In this document: piece by piece, positions 28,322 through 38,468 of the stretch
Layout: every line of letters starts with the position of its first letter
Numbering within the stretch: position 1 is the first letter of the stretch
DNA from: an uncultured Marinobacter sp.
GTDB lineage: Bacteria > Pseudomonadota > Gammaproteobacteria > Pseudomonadales > Oleiphilaceae
NCBI RefSeq assembly: GCF_913055835.1
Contig: NZ_CAJXKQ010000014.1
Span: 1-64,000 of the forward strand
DNA: 64,000 nt
Reading direction: 5' to 3'
The notes under the pieces: generated by a model
What the model saw: the letters and a program-made list of their open reading frames with translations, nothing else
Databases searched by the model: none
What the model was told of the DNA's origin: nothing
Position numbers and translations under genes: made by a program

Positions 28322-30055
28322 TTAAGAGAGCGGCTCCAGATAATCCACCAGCAACTGCAGATTGGTCCGCCCTCGGAAGGTATTGGCATCCGGCTTGTAC
28401 ACCACCCGGGCACCGGTTTGGGTGTAATCAGGCACTTCCGGCCCGGTATTGAAGGCAATGCCGTCGATGATGCCGCCGCCCTCAACCGGTTGCAGAACCA
28501 GCTTCAGATGGTTTTCACCGACGATTCGCTGACTCACCACCCGAAACTCGCCATCGAACAACGGCTCCGGGAAATGCTGACCCCAGGGGCCAGCCCGCTT
28601 GAGCAGTGCGGCGGTGTCCAGGGAAAGTTCGTCCACCCCCAGAGGGCCGTCGGTGGTGATCGCAGCCTCCAGGTCTTCGGCGGAGGCGCTGTCGCGGACG
28701 GCCCGGTCGAAGGCTTCGGAGAAGGCATCCAGATCCGCTTTGGCCAGGGTCATGCCGGCAGCCATGGCGTGGCCGCCGAACTTCTTCAGCATGCCAGGAT
28801 GGCGTGAATCGACAACGGCGAGTACATCACGGATATGCAAACCCGGGATGGACCGGGCAGACCCTTTGATGTCCTCGCCATTATCGTCCGGCGCAAAGGC
28901 AATGGTGGGCCTGTGGGTCTGTTCCCGAATCCGGGCGGCAAGGATGCCGATGACGCCCTGATGCCAGTCTCGATCAAACAGGGCCAGCCCCCAGGGCAGC
29001 CCCTCAAGATCCAGGGACATGGAGGCCAGCAGGTCCTGGGCCTGGGCTTTCATGTCTTTCTCGATAGTTCGGCGTTCCCGGTTGAAGGTATCCAGCTCCC
29101 GGGCCAGGCGCCGTGCCTCATCTGGGCTGTCGGCCAGCAGGCAGGCAATGCCGATGCTCATATCATCCAGCCTCCCGGCGGCATTCAGGCGGGGCCCGAC
29201 CACAAATCCGAGGTCGGTTGAGCTGATTGCCGTGCGGTCCCGGCCCGCCACTTCCAGCAGCGCCAGGATGCCGGGTCGCGCCTCGCCCTGCCTGATCCGG
29301 CGCAGGCCCTGCTCGACAAAGATCCGGTTGTTGTGATCCAGGGGGACAACATCGGCCACCGTGCCGAGCGCTACAAGGTCCAGCAGGCTGCCCAGATTGG
29401 GCTCGGGCTCCGGCAGACGATTGGTTTCCCGAAGCTGCTTGCGCAACGCGGTGAGGACATAAAACATCACGCCAACGCCAGCGGCGTTCTTGCTCAGGAA
29501 CGGGCAGCCCGGCTGGTTGGGGTTAACGATGGCGTCCGCATCCGGGAGCTCCTCGCCGGCCAGGTGATGATCGGTCACCACCACCTTGACGCCAAGTTCC
29601 TTGGCGGCTCGAACGCCCTCAATAGCGGATATGCCGTTATCGACGGTAACCATCAGGTCGGGAAGCTGACCTTCATCGCGCAAGCGCTCAATAATACCCG
29701 GCGTCAGGCCGTAGCCGTCGGCAAAACGGCTGGGGACGCGAAAATCGATGCTCTGAAGCCCCAGCATTGACAGGCCAAGCATGGCGACGGCAGTGCTGGT
29801 GGCACCATCGGCGTCAAAATCGCCGAGTACAAGCACCCGCTGTTGCTGCTCGATCGCTTCCGCAAGAAGTTCGACTGCCCGGTCGATGCCACGAAGTGAC
29901 ATGGGGGATGCCAGGTGTTTCAGCGTGTAGCTGAGCTGCTCATCGGAAGTAACGCCACGGGCGGCGTAAAGGCGACGAAGTAAGGGAGGCAGGTTTTCCC
30001 CCCAGTCCGGGAACATCTCGGGCTGGGGGCGACGCAGGATCTTTTTTGGTGTCAT
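28322..30055 (-). CDS. recJ: Single-stranded-DNA-specific exonuclease RecJ
   Basis: 5'-3' single-strand DNA exonuclease of the DHH family, used in recombination, mismatch repair and base excision repair. Motif I is FDADGATSTAVAM, motif II VTVDNGISA, motif III VVTDHHLAGEELPDADAIVN, then the DHHA1 domain with FGGHAMAAGMTL and a C-terminal OB-like domain. The length of 577 aa is typical. Next to thrC (6 bases), so it may be read from the hom-thrC promoter. Confidence 0.96.
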   Translation of the reverse strand: MTPKKILRRPQPEMFPDWGENLPPLLRRLYAARGVTSDEQLSYTLKHLASPMSLRGIDRAVELLAEAIEQQQRVLVLGDFDADGATSTAVAMLGLSMLGLQSIDFRVPSRFADGYGLTPGIIERLRDEGQLPDLMVTVDNGISAIEGVRAAKELGVKVVVTDHHLAGEELPDADAIVNPNQPGCPFLSKNAAGVGVMFYVLTALRKQLRETNRLPEPEPNLGSLLDLVALGTVADVVPLDHNNRIFVEQGLRRIRQGEARPGILALLEVAGRDRTAISSTDLGFVVGPRLNAAGRLDDMSIGIACLLADSPDEARRLARELDTFNRERRTIEKDMKAQAQDLLASMSLDLEGLPWGLALFDRDWHQGVIGILAARIREQTHRPTIAFAPDDNGEDIKGSARSIPGLHIRDVLAVVDSRHPGMLKKFGGHAMAAGMTLAKADLDAFSEAFDRAVRDSASAEDLEAAITTDGPLGVDELSLDTAALLKRAGPWGQHFPEPLFDGEFRVVSQRIVGENHLKLVLQPVEGGGIIDGIAFNTGPEVPDYTQTGARVVYKPDANTFRGRTNLQLLVDYLEPLS

Positions 30056-30061
30056 ACCCGA

Positions 30062-31462
30062 TCAGGCGTTTTTCCAGTGCTTGGCGATAAATTCCTGAAC
30101 ACCGGCAATGTTGTTGTCCAGCACCGTGTAACGTTCTTCCCGCTCGAACAGGTCGGCCATATGGGCCGGCAGAGGCGGCTCGACGCTGACGCCGGACTCG
30201 GCAACGGCATCCGGGAACTTGGCCGGGTGGGCTGTACCCAGGGTGATCATTGGCACCGCCGGATCGCGGCGACAGGTCCTCGCGGCCCGAACGCCAATGG
30301 CGGTGTGCGGGTCCAGCAGATACTCGTTCTGCTCGTACACCTCGCGAATGGTGTCACAAGTTGTCTTATCGTCCACGGCGTCACTGTCGAACAGCTTGCG
30401 GGCATGCTTCCAGCGATAGTCCTCGATGCTGACCGGGCCCTTGGCCGCGTTTTCCAACAGGGATTTTACCGCCAGACCGTCGCGGCCGTGCAGGTCGAAC
30501 AGCAGGCGCTCGAAGTTGCTGGACACCATGACGTCCATGCTTGGGGAGAGCGTATGCTCAAGCTGATGCTGCTCGTATTTGTTGCCGCTCATGAACCGGT
30601 GCAGGATGTCGTTGCGATTGGTGGCGATCACCAGCTGGGAGATCGGCAACCCCATTTTCTTCGCCAGATAGCCGGCAAAGATGTCCCCGAAGTTACCGGT
30701 GGGCACTGAGAACGCCATGCTGCGATCTGGACCGCCCAGGGCCAGTGAAGCGTGGAAGTAGTACACAATCTGGGCCATGATCCGCGCCCAGTTGATGGAG
30801 TTCACTGCTGCCAGCTGGGTTTTTCCGCCCATGAAGGACTGGTTACCGAAGCTCTCCTTCACCATGCGCTGACAATCATCGAAGTTGCCACGCACCGCAA
30901 TGTTATGGATGTTGTCACCCTGAACGGTGGTCATCTGCCGGCGCTGCACCTCGGATACCCGCTGGTAAGGATGCAGGATGAAGATGTCCACATGCTCGCA
31001 ACGTCGGCAGCCTTCAATGGCGGCCGACCCGGTATCACCGGAAGTGGCGCCCATAATCACCACGTGTTGTTTGCGCTTTTCCAACACATAGTCCAGCAGG
31101 CGACCCAGCAGTTGCAGGGCAAAATCCTTGAACGCCAGCGTGGGACCGCGGAACAGCTCCATGACCCATTCGTTGGTATCCAGCTGAACCAGCGGCGCGA
31201 CCGCCTTATGGGCGAACACGGCGTAGGTTTCGTCCAGCATCTTGCGGAAATGGTCCGCCGGGATGGCATCGTCCACGAACGGATGCATGACGTTGAAGGC
31301 CAGCTCACTGTAGGACAGCCCACGCCAGCTGCGGATTTCCTCGAGGCTGAAATGCGGCAGGGATTCGGGCACATAGAGCCCGCCATCTGTCGCCAAGCCC
31401 GTTAGCAAAACATCCTCAAAACCCAGTGCGGGGGCTTCACCCCGCGTACTGATGTATCTCAC
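30062..31462 (-). CDS. thrC: Threonine synthase
   Basis: PLP enzyme that converts O-phosphohomoserine to threonine. The Schiff-base lysine is K112 in PTLAFKDFALQ, and the phosphate-binding loop GATSGDTGSAAI follows. At 466 aa with a long N-terminal domain it is the class II threonine synthase form seen in Pseudomonas. It lies 11 bases downstream of hom; together they form the last steps from aspartate semialdehyde to threonine. The thrB-type homoserine kinase is not nearby, as in Pseudomonas. Confidence 0.96.
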   Translation of the reverse strand: MRYISTRGEAPALGFEDVLLTGLATDGGLYVPESLPHFSLEEIRSWRGLSYSELAFNVMHPFVDDAIPADHFRKMLDETYAVFAHKAVAPLVQLDTNEWVMELFRGPTLAFKDFALQLLGRLLDYVLEKRKQHVVIMGATSGDTGSAAIEGCRRCEHVDIFILHPYQRVSEVQRRQMTTVQGDNIHNIAVRGNFDDCQRMVKESFGNQSFMGGKTQLAAVNSINWARIMAQIVYYFHASLALGGPDRSMAFSVPTGNFGDIFAGYLAKKMGLPISQLVIATNRNDILHRFMSGNKYEQHQLEHTLSPSMDVMVSSNFERLLFDLHGRDGLAVKSLLENAAKGPVSIEDYRWKHARKLFDSDAVDDKTTCDTIREVYEQNEYLLDPHTAIGVRAARTCRRDPAVPMITLGTAHPAKFPDAVAESGVSVEPPLPAHMADLFEREERYTVLDNNIAGVQEFIAKHWKNA

Positions 31463-31473
31463 GTTCGTACCTG

Positions 31474-32775
31474 TCAGTTGAAGTTTTCAGCGCGGATGCG
31501 GACAACCTGGCCATCGGTATCGGACAGGGCTTCCAGCTCTTCAATCGCACGGTTAATCTGCCGCTCCTGAACGGTGTGGGTCAGGATGATCACCGGAATA
31601 CGACCGTCTTTCAGCTCTGACTCTTTCTGCATGATCGACTCGATATTGATGCCATGCTCGCTTAGGATGGAGGCAATCTTTGCCAGCACACCCGGACGAT
31701 CCAGAGCGGTAATGCGCAGGTAATAGGCAGACTGGATGTCCTCCATGGACAACACATCCAGCTCTTCCATGGCATCCGGTGAGAAACCAAGGTATGGCAC
31801 ACGCAGGTTGCTTTCTGTTGCTACGGCACGCGCAACATCAACGATATCCGCGATAACCGCAGAGGCGGTGGCCTCATCCCCTGCGCCGGGGCCGTAATAC
31901 ATGGTCTGGCCAACGGCATCGCCATCCACCAGGACCGCATTTAGCACCCCATCAACCTGGGCAATCAAATGGCTCTGGGGCACGAGGGTGGGGTGAACGC
32001 GAAGTTCAATGCCATCATCCCGACGACGGGCAATGCCAAGATGTTTGATGCGATACCCTAACAGCTCCGCGTGGGAAATATCATAAGGCGTGATTTTCGA
32101 AATGCCTTCTGTGAAGCCCTTTTCGAATTGCAGGGGCACACCAAAGCCGGCGGACGCCAGGATGGTGAGTTTGTGGGCGGCATCAATGCCTTCCACATCA
32201 AAGGTCGGATCTGCTTCAGCGTACCCCAGGTCTTGGGCTTCCTTGAGCACTTCGGAAAATTCCCGACCAGCACGCATCTCAGTCAGAATGTAGTTACCGG
32301 TGCCGTTGATAATACCGGCAATCCAGTCGATGCGGTTTGCCGCCATGCCTTCACGTACGGCCTTGATGACCGGAATACCACCGGCAACTCCCGCCTCATA
32401 GGCCACCACAACGCCGGCTTTCTCTGCCGCTTCGAAAATTTCGTTGCCGTGGACAGCGATCAGGGCCTTGTTGGCGGTAACCACATGCTTGCCATTGCGG
32501 ATAGCCGCAAGCACCAGCTCCCGAGCTGCGTCATAGCCACCAATCAATTCGACCACGATATCGACACCGGGATCGTTCACCACGTCGTAAATGTCGGTGC
32601 TGAAGGGCACATCGCCAAGATCCATATCCTCGCGCGCCCGCCTACTGGCAATCCGGGTAATTCGGATATTGCACCCTGCCCGGCCGGCAATCAGCCTGGC
32701 GTTGCGGGTCAAGACATTAAAGGTACCGCCGCCGACGGTTCCCAATCCGCAGATTCCGACACTGACGTCTTTCAA
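31474..32775 (-). CDS. hom: Homoserine dehydrogenase
   Basis: NAD(P)-dependent reduction of aspartate semialdehyde to homoserine, the branch point to threonine and methionine. The Rossmann loop GLGTVGGGTF is at residues 10-19, the catalytic-domain segment GIINGTGNYILTEM follows, and a C-terminal ACT domain (about residues 350-430, LRITALDRPGVLAKIASIL) gives threonine feedback. It is the monofunctional form with no aspartokinase domain, 433 aa. Upstream lies dsbC with a 145-base gap in which a promoter is likely. Confidence 0.96.
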   Translation of the reverse strand: MKDVSVGICGLGTVGGGTFNVLTRNARLIAGRAGCNIRITRIASRRAREDMDLGDVPFSTDIYDVVNDPGVDIVVELIGGYDAARELVLAAIRNGKHVVTANKALIAVHGNEIFEAAEKAGVVVAYEAGVAGGIPVIKAVREGMAANRIDWIAGIINGTGNYILTEMRAGREFSEVLKEAQDLGYAEADPTFDVEGIDAAHKLTILASAGFGVPLQFEKGFTEGISKITPYDISHAELLGYRIKHLGIARRRDDGIELRVHPTLVPQSHLIAQVDGVLNAVLVDGDAVGQTMYYGPGAGDEATASAVIADIVDVARAVATESNLRVPYLGFSPDAMEELDVLSMEDIQSAYYLRITALDRPGVLAKIASILSEHGINIESIMQKESELKDGRIPVIILTHTVQERQINRAIEELEALSDTDGQVVRIRAENFN

Positions 32776-32920
32776 ACTCTCACCTCTGATCCCGAAGGGG
32801 TGCTGATGAATTATGTTAGGCGGGCATAGTATACCGATTCAGGCCTCACTGAATAAGCCCTGAATCGGATCCACAGAAAATACCGTCCACTGCAGCCCGG
32901 ACGACCGGTCCGGGATGCTA

Positions 32921-33652
32921 TCAGAGCAAACCGAGCCCTTCGGCCAGACGCTGCGCCGGGACATAGCCACGAACCATGTTACCGTCTTCCAGCACGATGG
33001 CGGGCGTGCCGGTTACACCAACCCGACCACCCAACTCAAACTGCTCACGCACCGGATTTTCACAGCTTGCGTCGGCAACCTTTCGGCCGGCCTTGGCTGC
33101 GTCCATGGCCGCCTGTTGATCGTCAGCGCACCAGACCGACTCGTATTTTCTGAAAGACGCAGTATTGGGACCGGACCGCGGGAAGGCGTAGTAATTGACG
33201 GTAATCCCGTAGTCGTTAAGCTGGGGCACTTCATCATGAAGCTTCCGGCAATAAGGACAGTCGATATCAGTGAACACACTCACGACGGCCTTTTCGTTTT
33301 GCGCAGGAAAGCTGATCACCCCCTCATCACCATAGTCCGCCATCATTTCGCGACGGGCCTCAGTGCGGGCGGCCTCGGTGACATTGGCAATGCCCTGATC
33401 AGTGATCTTCAGAAGATCACCCGTCATCAAATACTGGCCATCCTCGGTTGCATAGATCGTCTCGCCATTGTTGCTCTGAACTTCATAGAGCCCTTTTGCC
33501 TCTGACTCCTTTACCGACATCACCTGAAGGCCCGGGACCGCCTCGGTCAGGCGCTCGGAAATTCGATCTTCAACCTCACCGGCACTGGCACTCGCCATAA
33601 CGAGTGAGCCAAAACCGAAGGCAAGCGCCACAACCGTATGTTTCATATTCAT
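32921..33652 (-). CDS. dsbC: Periplasmic thiol:disulfide isomerase DsbC
   Basis: Periplasmic disulfide isomerase, kept reduced by DsbD, that corrects wrongly paired disulfides. Signal peptide (MNMKHTVVALAFGFGSLVMA, cut after ASA), N-terminal dimerisation domain with GLYEVQSNNGETIYATEDGQ, then a thioredoxin domain with active site DIDCPYCRKLH. The cis-proline loop is GVTGTPAIV. I chose ATG 33652 (243 aa), 12 bases after AAGG. It lies between xerD and hom on the same strand, the xerD-dsbC linkage also seen in E. coli. Confidence 0.95.
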   Translation of the reverse strand: MNMKHTVVALAFGFGSLVMASASAGEVEDRISERLTEAVPGLQVMSVKESEAKGLYEVQSNNGETIYATEDGQYLMTGDLLKITDQGIANVTEAARTEARREMMADYGDEGVISFPAQNEKAVVSVFTDIDCPYCRKLHDEVPQLNDYGITVNYYAFPRSGPNTASFRKYESVWCADDQQAAMDAAKAGRKVADASCENPVREQFELGGRVGVTGTPAIVLEDGNMVRGYVPAQRLAEGLGLL

Positions 33653-33780
33653 TCTGACAAACAACCTTTTTCAGAGATCAGTTACAAACCCGGGCAGTAT
33701 TGGCACAGGCCGGGAATCAATTCAATGCGACAAGAACAAAAAAGGAAAGTTCACCTCCGCCAGCGCAAGCAGCAGCTCCA

Positions 33781-34683
33781 TCATCCCCTGGGATGATGGG
33801 CCTGATGAAGCGACTGGAGCCGTTGGCGGGCCACATGGGTATATATCTGGGTCGTTGACAGGTCGGAGTGCCCCAGAAGCATCTGGACAACGCGCAGATC
33901 CGCGCCATGATTGAGCAGGTGCGTGGCAAACGCGTGCCGGAGTGTATGGGGAGACAGGTGTTTGCGGATACCCACTCGCAAGGCGTAATGCTTGATGCGG
34001 TGCCAGAATGTCTGACGGGTCATCGCCGCCGCGCGACTGCCGGGGAACAGCGCATCGCAGGAGCGGCCTTTCAGAAGCTCCGACCGGCCCTCCTTCATGT
34101 ACTGCAGCAGCCAGTCAACCGCCTCCTCCCCGAGGGGCACGAGCCGTTCCTTGTCACCCTTGCCAGTTATCCGAACCACGCCCTGGCGCAGATTTACCTG
34201 GTCAACCCGGAGCTCTGTCAGCTCGGAGACTCTCAGCCCACAACCATAGAGTATCTCGAGCATGGCCTTGTCCCGAAGCTCGATGGCAATGCCGGGATCC
34301 GGCTCGGAAAGCAGCGCATCCACTTCGTCTTCCGTAAGAGAATCCGGAAGACGCCGGGGCAGCCTCGGACTGTCGATTCGCAAGGTCGGGTCTTCAGCAA
34401 TCAGCCCTTCGCGCAGCAAAAACCGGTAAAACCGTCGAAGTCCGGACAACCGCCTGGCCGCCGTGGAGCTCTTTACCCCTTCCGCCAGCCCACGCGACAT
34501 CCACGCCAGAAGATCGGTTCGGCGAACCTCGGTCAGTGCCGGCTTGCCAGGCTGGCTCTCCAGCCACTCCGACAATCGAGACAAATCACTCCGGTAGGCT
34601 TGCCGAGTCTTCTCGCCAAGCCCGTCCTCCAGCCAGATGGCATCGACAAACCGGACAATTACAGACTCATCTTCAGCTCTCAT
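33781..34683 (-). CDS. xerD: Site-specific tyrosine recombinase XerD
   Basis: Partner of XerC in resolving chromosome dimers at dif with FtsK. It has an N-terminal SAM-like DNA-binding domain, then the catalytic residues Arg in GCGLRVSELTEL, Lys in GKGDKERLVPLG, His-x-x-Arg in HTLRHAFATHLL, His in LLGHSDLSTTQ and the nucleophilic Tyr in IYTHV. ATG 34683 gives 300 aa, the normal length, and has GGGGG 6 bases upstream; the frame opens further upstream across the rplS terminator, which cannot be coding. XerD rather than XerC is supported by the neighbouring dsbC. Confidence 0.94.
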   Translation of the reverse strand: MRAEDESVIVRFVDAIWLEDGLGEKTRQAYRSDLSRLSEWLESQPGKPALTEVRRTDLLAWMSRGLAEGVKSSTAARRLSGLRRFYRFLLREGLIAEDPTLRIDSPRLPRRLPDSLTEDEVDALLSEPDPGIAIELRDKAMLEILYGCGLRVSELTELRVDQVNLRQGVVRITGKGDKERLVPLGEEAVDWLLQYMKEGRSELLKGRSCDALFPGSRAAAMTRQTFWHRIKHYALRVGIRKHLSPHTLRHAFATHLLNHGADLRVVQMLLGHSDLSTTQIYTHVARQRLQSLHQAHHPRG

Positions 34684-34738
34684 GGCAAGCCCCCAGGCTG
34701 CGAACGTCTCACGACAAGCATACCGGAACCTCAGACAC

Positions 34739-34766
34739 AAAAAAGGCAGCCCATGGCTGCCTTTTT
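34739..34766 (-). terminator. Rho-independent terminator after rplS
   Basis: The inverted repeat AAAAAGGCAGCC/GGCTGCCTTTTT around a 3-base loop has a T-run on the minus strand. It lies about 27 bases past the rplS stop and closes the rpsP-rimM-trmD-rplS operon. Confidence 0.85.
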
Positions 34767-34792
34767 CTGCCTGCTGTTCAGCCCTTGGCTGA

Positions 34793-35149
34793 TCAGCCCA
34801 GCTTTTCCTTGATACGAGCCGCCTTACCAGACAGGTCGCGCAGGTAGTAAAGCTTGGCCTGACGAACGTCGCCACGACGCTTCACACTGATGCTGTCGAT
34901 CAGCTTGGAGAAGCTCTGGAAGGTACGCTCAACACCAACACCGTAAGAAATCTTACGCACGGTGAAAGAGGAGTTCATGCCGCGGTTGCGCTTTCCGATG
35001 ACAACACCCTCGAACGCCTGAAGACGCTCACGGTTACCCTCGGTTACGCGAACCTGAACCACCACGGTATCGCCCGGCGCAAATGCGGGGATTTCCTTGG
35101 TCATCTGTTCTGCTTCAAGTTGACTGATGATGTTGTTCTTGCCGCTCAT
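34793..35149 (-). CDS. rplS: 50S ribosomal protein L19
   Basis: Large-subunit protein at the 30S-50S interface. ATG 35149 ([16 protein letters not shown]) gives 118 aa and has GGAG 7 bases upstream; the E. coli protein is 115 aa. The conserved core [20 protein letters not shown] and GVGVERTFQ is present. Last gene of rpsP-rimM-trmD-rplS and followed by a clear terminator. Confidence 0.97.
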   Translation of the reverse strand: MSGKNNIISQLEAEQMTKEIPAFAPGDTVVVQVRVTEGNRERLQAFEGVVIGKRNRGMNSSFTVRKISYGVGVERTFQSFSKLIDSISVKRRGDVRQAKLYYLRDLSGKAARIKEKLG

Positions 35150-35186
35150 CGTAATGCTCCTGATACCCAATCTGTTAATGCCCTGA

Positions 35187-35933
35187 TCATTCAGAGGCAC
35201 CCGGTTCGTTCAAAATCTCTTCCAGCAGCTCACGCTCTTCGTCCGTAAATACCCGCTTTTCCAGCAGGTCGGGGCGTCGCTCCCGGGTTCGCCTCAGCGA
35301 CTGCTTAAGCCGCCAACGCCGGATCTGATCATGGTGACCGCCCAATAAAACATCCGGCACCGCCTGACCTTCGTAAACTTCGGGCCGGGTGTAGTGCGGA
35401 CAATCCAGCAAACCGTCGGCGAAAGAATCCTGCTCTGCCGACTGCGCATGACCCAGCGCTCCGGGGATGAGGCGCGTAACCGCATCAATGACAGCCATCG
35501 CTGCCAATTCGCCACCGGAAAGCACAAAATCACCCAGTGACACTTCCCGATCGACTTCCGTCGCTATCAGGCGTTCATCAACGCCTTCGTAACGGCCTGC
35601 CACCAGAATCAGTTGCCGCTCGGCAGCAAGTGACTCGACAACAGACTGATCCAGCGTCTCGCCCTGGGGCGACAGGTAAACCACACAGGGGTTTCCGGGC
35701 GCTGCTTCCCGTGCCGCATGGATTGCGTCCCGGAGAGGCTGAATTTTCATCAGCATGCCCGGGCCACCACCATAGGGCCGGTCGTCTACCGTGCGATGCC
35801 GGTCGTGGGTATACTCACGGGGATTCCAGCTCCGGAACGTCAGAAGACCATCCCGGACTGCCCTTCCCGTAATACCGTAGTCCGTTACCGCACTGAACAT
35901 TTCCGGGAACAGACTGACTGCGCCAATCCACAC
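35187..35933 (-). CDS. trmD: tRNA (guanine-37-N1)-methyltransferase TrmD
   Basis: SPOUT-family methyltransferase that makes m1G37 and prevents +1 frameshifting. The start [12 protein letters not shown], the knot segment [16 protein letters not shown] and [15 protein letters not shown] (SAM-binding trefoil knot), and the C-terminal [10 protein letters not shown] are all present. The length of 248 aa is standard. It is 3 bases from rimM and 37 from rplS. Confidence 0.97.
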   Translation of the reverse strand: MWIGAVSLFPEMFSAVTDYGITGRAVRDGLLTFRSWNPREYTHDRHRTVDDRPYGGGPGMLMKIQPLRDAIHAAREAAPGNPCVVYLSPQGETLDQSVVESLAAERQLILVAGRYEGVDERLIATEVDREVSLGDFVLSGGELAAMAVIDAVTRLIPGALGHAQSAEQDSFADGLLDCPHYTRPEVYEGQAVPDVLLGGHHDQIRRWRLKQSLRRTRERRPDLLEKRVFTDEERELLEEILNEPGASE

Positions 35934-35936
35934 CTG

Positions 35937-36464
35937 TCAGAACTCCGGATCCCAGTCCACCACCATGCGTTTTGAGTCCAGATCAATGTTCTGAACCACT
36001 TCGCCGGGCAGATAAGGAATCAGACGCTCACGCTGATCGATGGAACCTGCCGCAGCCTGCACCACCAGAACATCGTTGGATCCGGTTTCCATAAGATGGT
36101 GCACTTTACCAAGGCACTCATCATCGACCGTATACACATCAAGCCCTTCCAGCTGAAACCAGTAGAACTCCCCTTCTGGAAGCTCCGGCAACTCAGCCGT
36201 GGAAACCCTGACTTCAGCACCACAGTACGTGCGGGCCAGATCACGGTCGTTAATACCTTTCAGCCTGACAACGATCCCCTGCCCCTGGCGGCGACCTTCC
36301 TCAAGCTTGGCCGGAATACGCTTACCATCCAGATCAAGCGTCCAATCGGGATAGTTGAGTATTCCTTCCTTGGGGTCTGTGTAGGAGAAAACTTTAAGCC
36401 ACCCCTTGACCCCAAATACCGAGGTAATCCGGCCGATCACAGTTTCCTGCGAATTCTGTGTCAT
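35937..36464 (-). CDS. rimM: Ribosome maturation factor RimM
   Basis: 30S assembly factor that binds S19 and the 16S rRNA head. The N-terminal RimM domain begins IGRITSVFGVKGWLKVFSYT, and the PRC-barrel carries EFYWFQLEGLDVYT and LIPYLPGEVVQNID. The length of 175 aa is typical. Part of the rpsP-rimM-trmD-rplS operon, 27 bases after rpsP. Confidence 0.96.
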   Translation of the reverse strand: MTQNSQETVIGRITSVFGVKGWLKVFSYTDPKEGILNYPDWTLDLDGKRIPAKLEEGRRQGQGIVVRLKGINDRDLARTYCGAEVRVSTAELPELPEGEFYWFQLEGLDVYTVDDECLGKVHHLMETGSNDVLVVQAAAGSIDQRERLIPYLPGEVVQNIDLDSKRMVVDWDPEF

Positions 36465-36491
36465 GCCATAAACCCCGGCGTCAGTACTGTC

Positions 36492-36731
36492 TTACTCAGC
36501 AGCCTTCAGCAGCTGGGCAACGCGCTCGCTGGTCTGAGCACCCTGGCCAAGCCAGAACTCGACACGATCACGATCAACACGCAGACGCTCTTCCTGGCCC
36601 CGGGCAACCGGGTTGAAGAAACCAACGCGCTCAATAAAACGACCGTCGCGGGATTTGCGGCTGTCGGTGACTGTCAGATGGTAGAACGGGCGCTTCTTGG
36701 AGCCGCCACGAGCCAAACGGATTGTTACCAT
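36492..36731 (-). CDS. rpsP: 30S ribosomal protein S16
   Basis: Small-subunit assembly protein, 79 aa, beginning [20 protein letters not shown] with the conserved [12 protein letters not shown] stretch. First gene of rpsP-rimM-trmD-rplS. It lies 163 bases downstream of ffh on the same strand; the gap contains only a weak imperfect hairpin. Confidence 0.97.
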   Translation of the reverse strand: MVTIRLARGGSKKRPFYHLTVTDSRKSRDGRFIERVGFFNPVARGQEERLRVDRDRVEFWLGQGAQTSERVAQLLKAAE

Positions 36732-36894
36732 TTAACCAATATCCTGTTCTGTTGTACGAACTTTGTACGATTCACGCCTGCCGGAGACCAGCTGACGCGA
36801 AGACCCATACTCGAAAGGGGCGCTATTCTATGCTAAAAAAGCGCCGAAGAAAACAGCAAAACCAGTTGTTTCCCCGTTTTCCATGTAAGGCTTT

Positions 36895-38286
36895 TTACAT
36901 ACGGCCAAACGGAGGCATACCACCGCCTCCACCGCCGCCAGGGGGCATCATGCCACCCATGCCGCGCATCATATTCGCCATGCCACCTTTCTTGCCAAAC
37001 TTTTTCATCATCTTCTGCATTTGCTTGTGCTGCTTCAGCAGACGATTCACGTCCTGGATCTGGGTTCCCGAACCCGTGGCAATCCGGCGCTTGCGGGAAT
37101 TGTTAATCACATCCGGGTAGCGGCGTTCTTTGGGCGTCATCGAACAGATGATGGCTTCCATCTGCCCCATGGACTTATCGTTCACCTGTTGCTGCGCCAT
37201 CTGGGCCATCTGCCCCATGCCCGGCAGCTTGTCGAGCAGGCCACCAATGCCGCCCATGTTCTTCATTTGCTGCAGCTGATCCCGAAAGTCCTCCAGGTCA
37301 AAACTCTTGCCCTTCTTGATTTTCTTGGTGAGCTTCTGCGCTTTCTTCTGGTCAAGCTTGCGCTCTGCCTCTTCGATCAGCGAGAGCACATCGCCCATAC
37401 CCAGGATGCGGGATGCAACCCGATCCGGGTAGAACGGCTCAAGGGCGTCTGACTTTTCACCAACACCCAGGAACTTGATTGGCTTGCCGGTGATGTGGCG
37501 AACAGACAGGGCGGCACCGCCACGGGCATCGCCATCGGTCTTGGTCAGCACCACACCCGTCAGTGGCAGGGCATCGTTAAACGCCTTGGCGGTATTGGCC
37601 GCATCCTGACCGGTCATGGCGTCAACCACGAACAGGGTCTCAACCGGTTTCACCGCTTTATGCAGCCTACCAATCTCACCCATCATCTGTTCATCAACGT
37701 GCAGTCGGCCGGCGGTATCAAGAATCACCACATCAATGTGCTTCTTCCGGGCTGCAGCGATGGCACCTTCGGCGATATCGACGGGGTCCTGATCGGCGCT
37801 GCTCGGGAAGAATTCGACACCCACCTCGCCAGCGAGGGTTTCCAACTGACGAATCGCCGCCGGACGGTAGACATCTGCGCTGACTACCAGCACGGATTTT
37901 TTCTGCCGTTCTTTAAGGAAGCGGGAAAGCTTGGCTACAGTCGTGGTCTTACCTGCACCCTGCAGACCTGCCATCATAACCACGGCCGGCGGCTGGACGC
38001 TCAGGTTAAGGGACTCGTTGCCCTCGCCCATCACCCTCTCCAGCTCTTGCTGGACTACCTTCACGAAGACCTGGCCAGGTGTCAGGCTACGCTGCACTTC
38101 CTGACCAATGGCCCGCTTGCGGACGCCCTCAACAAAGTCCTTCACTACCGGCAATGCGACATCCGCCTCCAGCAGCGCCATCCGCACTTCCCGGAGAGTG
38201 TCCTTTATATTGTCATCAGTGAGGCGCGCCTGGCCGGAAATCTTGCGCAGACTGCCGGAAAGTCGGTCTTGGAGGTTCTCAAACAT
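36895..38286 (-). CDS. ffh: Signal recognition particle protein Ffh
   Basis: GTPase of the signal recognition particle that recognises hydrophobic signal sequences and delivers ribosomes to FtsY. N domain, then G domain with GLQGAGKTTTVAKL, DTAGRLHVD and TKTDGDARGG, then a methionine-rich M domain ending in a glycine-, proline- and methionine-rich tail. The length of 463 aa is slightly longer than in E. coli, owing to that tail. Divergent from the ccsA-like gene, a conserved arrangement. Confidence 0.97.
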   Translation of the reverse strand: MFENLQDRLSGSLRKISGQARLTDDNIKDTLREVRMALLEADVALPVVKDFVEGVRKRAIGQEVQRSLTPGQVFVKVVQQELERVMGEGNESLNLSVQPPAVVMMAGLQGAGKTTTVAKLSRFLKERQKKSVLVVSADVYRPAAIRQLETLAGEVGVEFFPSSADQDPVDIAEGAIAAARKKHIDVVILDTAGRLHVDEQMMGEIGRLHKAVKPVETLFVVDAMTGQDAANTAKAFNDALPLTGVVLTKTDGDARGGAALSVRHITGKPIKFLGVGEKSDALEPFYPDRVASRILGMGDVLSLIEEAERKLDQKKAQKLTKKIKKGKSFDLEDFRDQLQQMKNMGGIGGLLDKLPGMGQMAQMAQQQVNDKSMGQMEAIICSMTPKERRYPDVINNSRKRRIATGSGTQIQDVNRLLKQHKQMQKMMKKFGKKGGMANMMRGMGGMMPPGGGGGGGMPPFGRM

Positions 38287-38468
38287 GTTGCTCTTCCGTA
38301 CCCCGGATAAATTGAGTGCGTGAATCGACAGAGCCTGCGTCGACTCCTTGATTCCAGTTGCATAATCGCGACATTATAACCAGACTATCGCCCTGAAACG
38401 ACCAGCCCGGTCAAATCGGCCCAAACCGGCGCCGATCCTCAGTCAGAACAGTGGTTAATAAGGAAGTC

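Noticed and set aside
36732..36894. Terminator between ffh and rpsP
   Set aside because: The GGCGC/GCGCC pair has a 17-base A/T-rich loop and no following T-run, so it is too weak to call.
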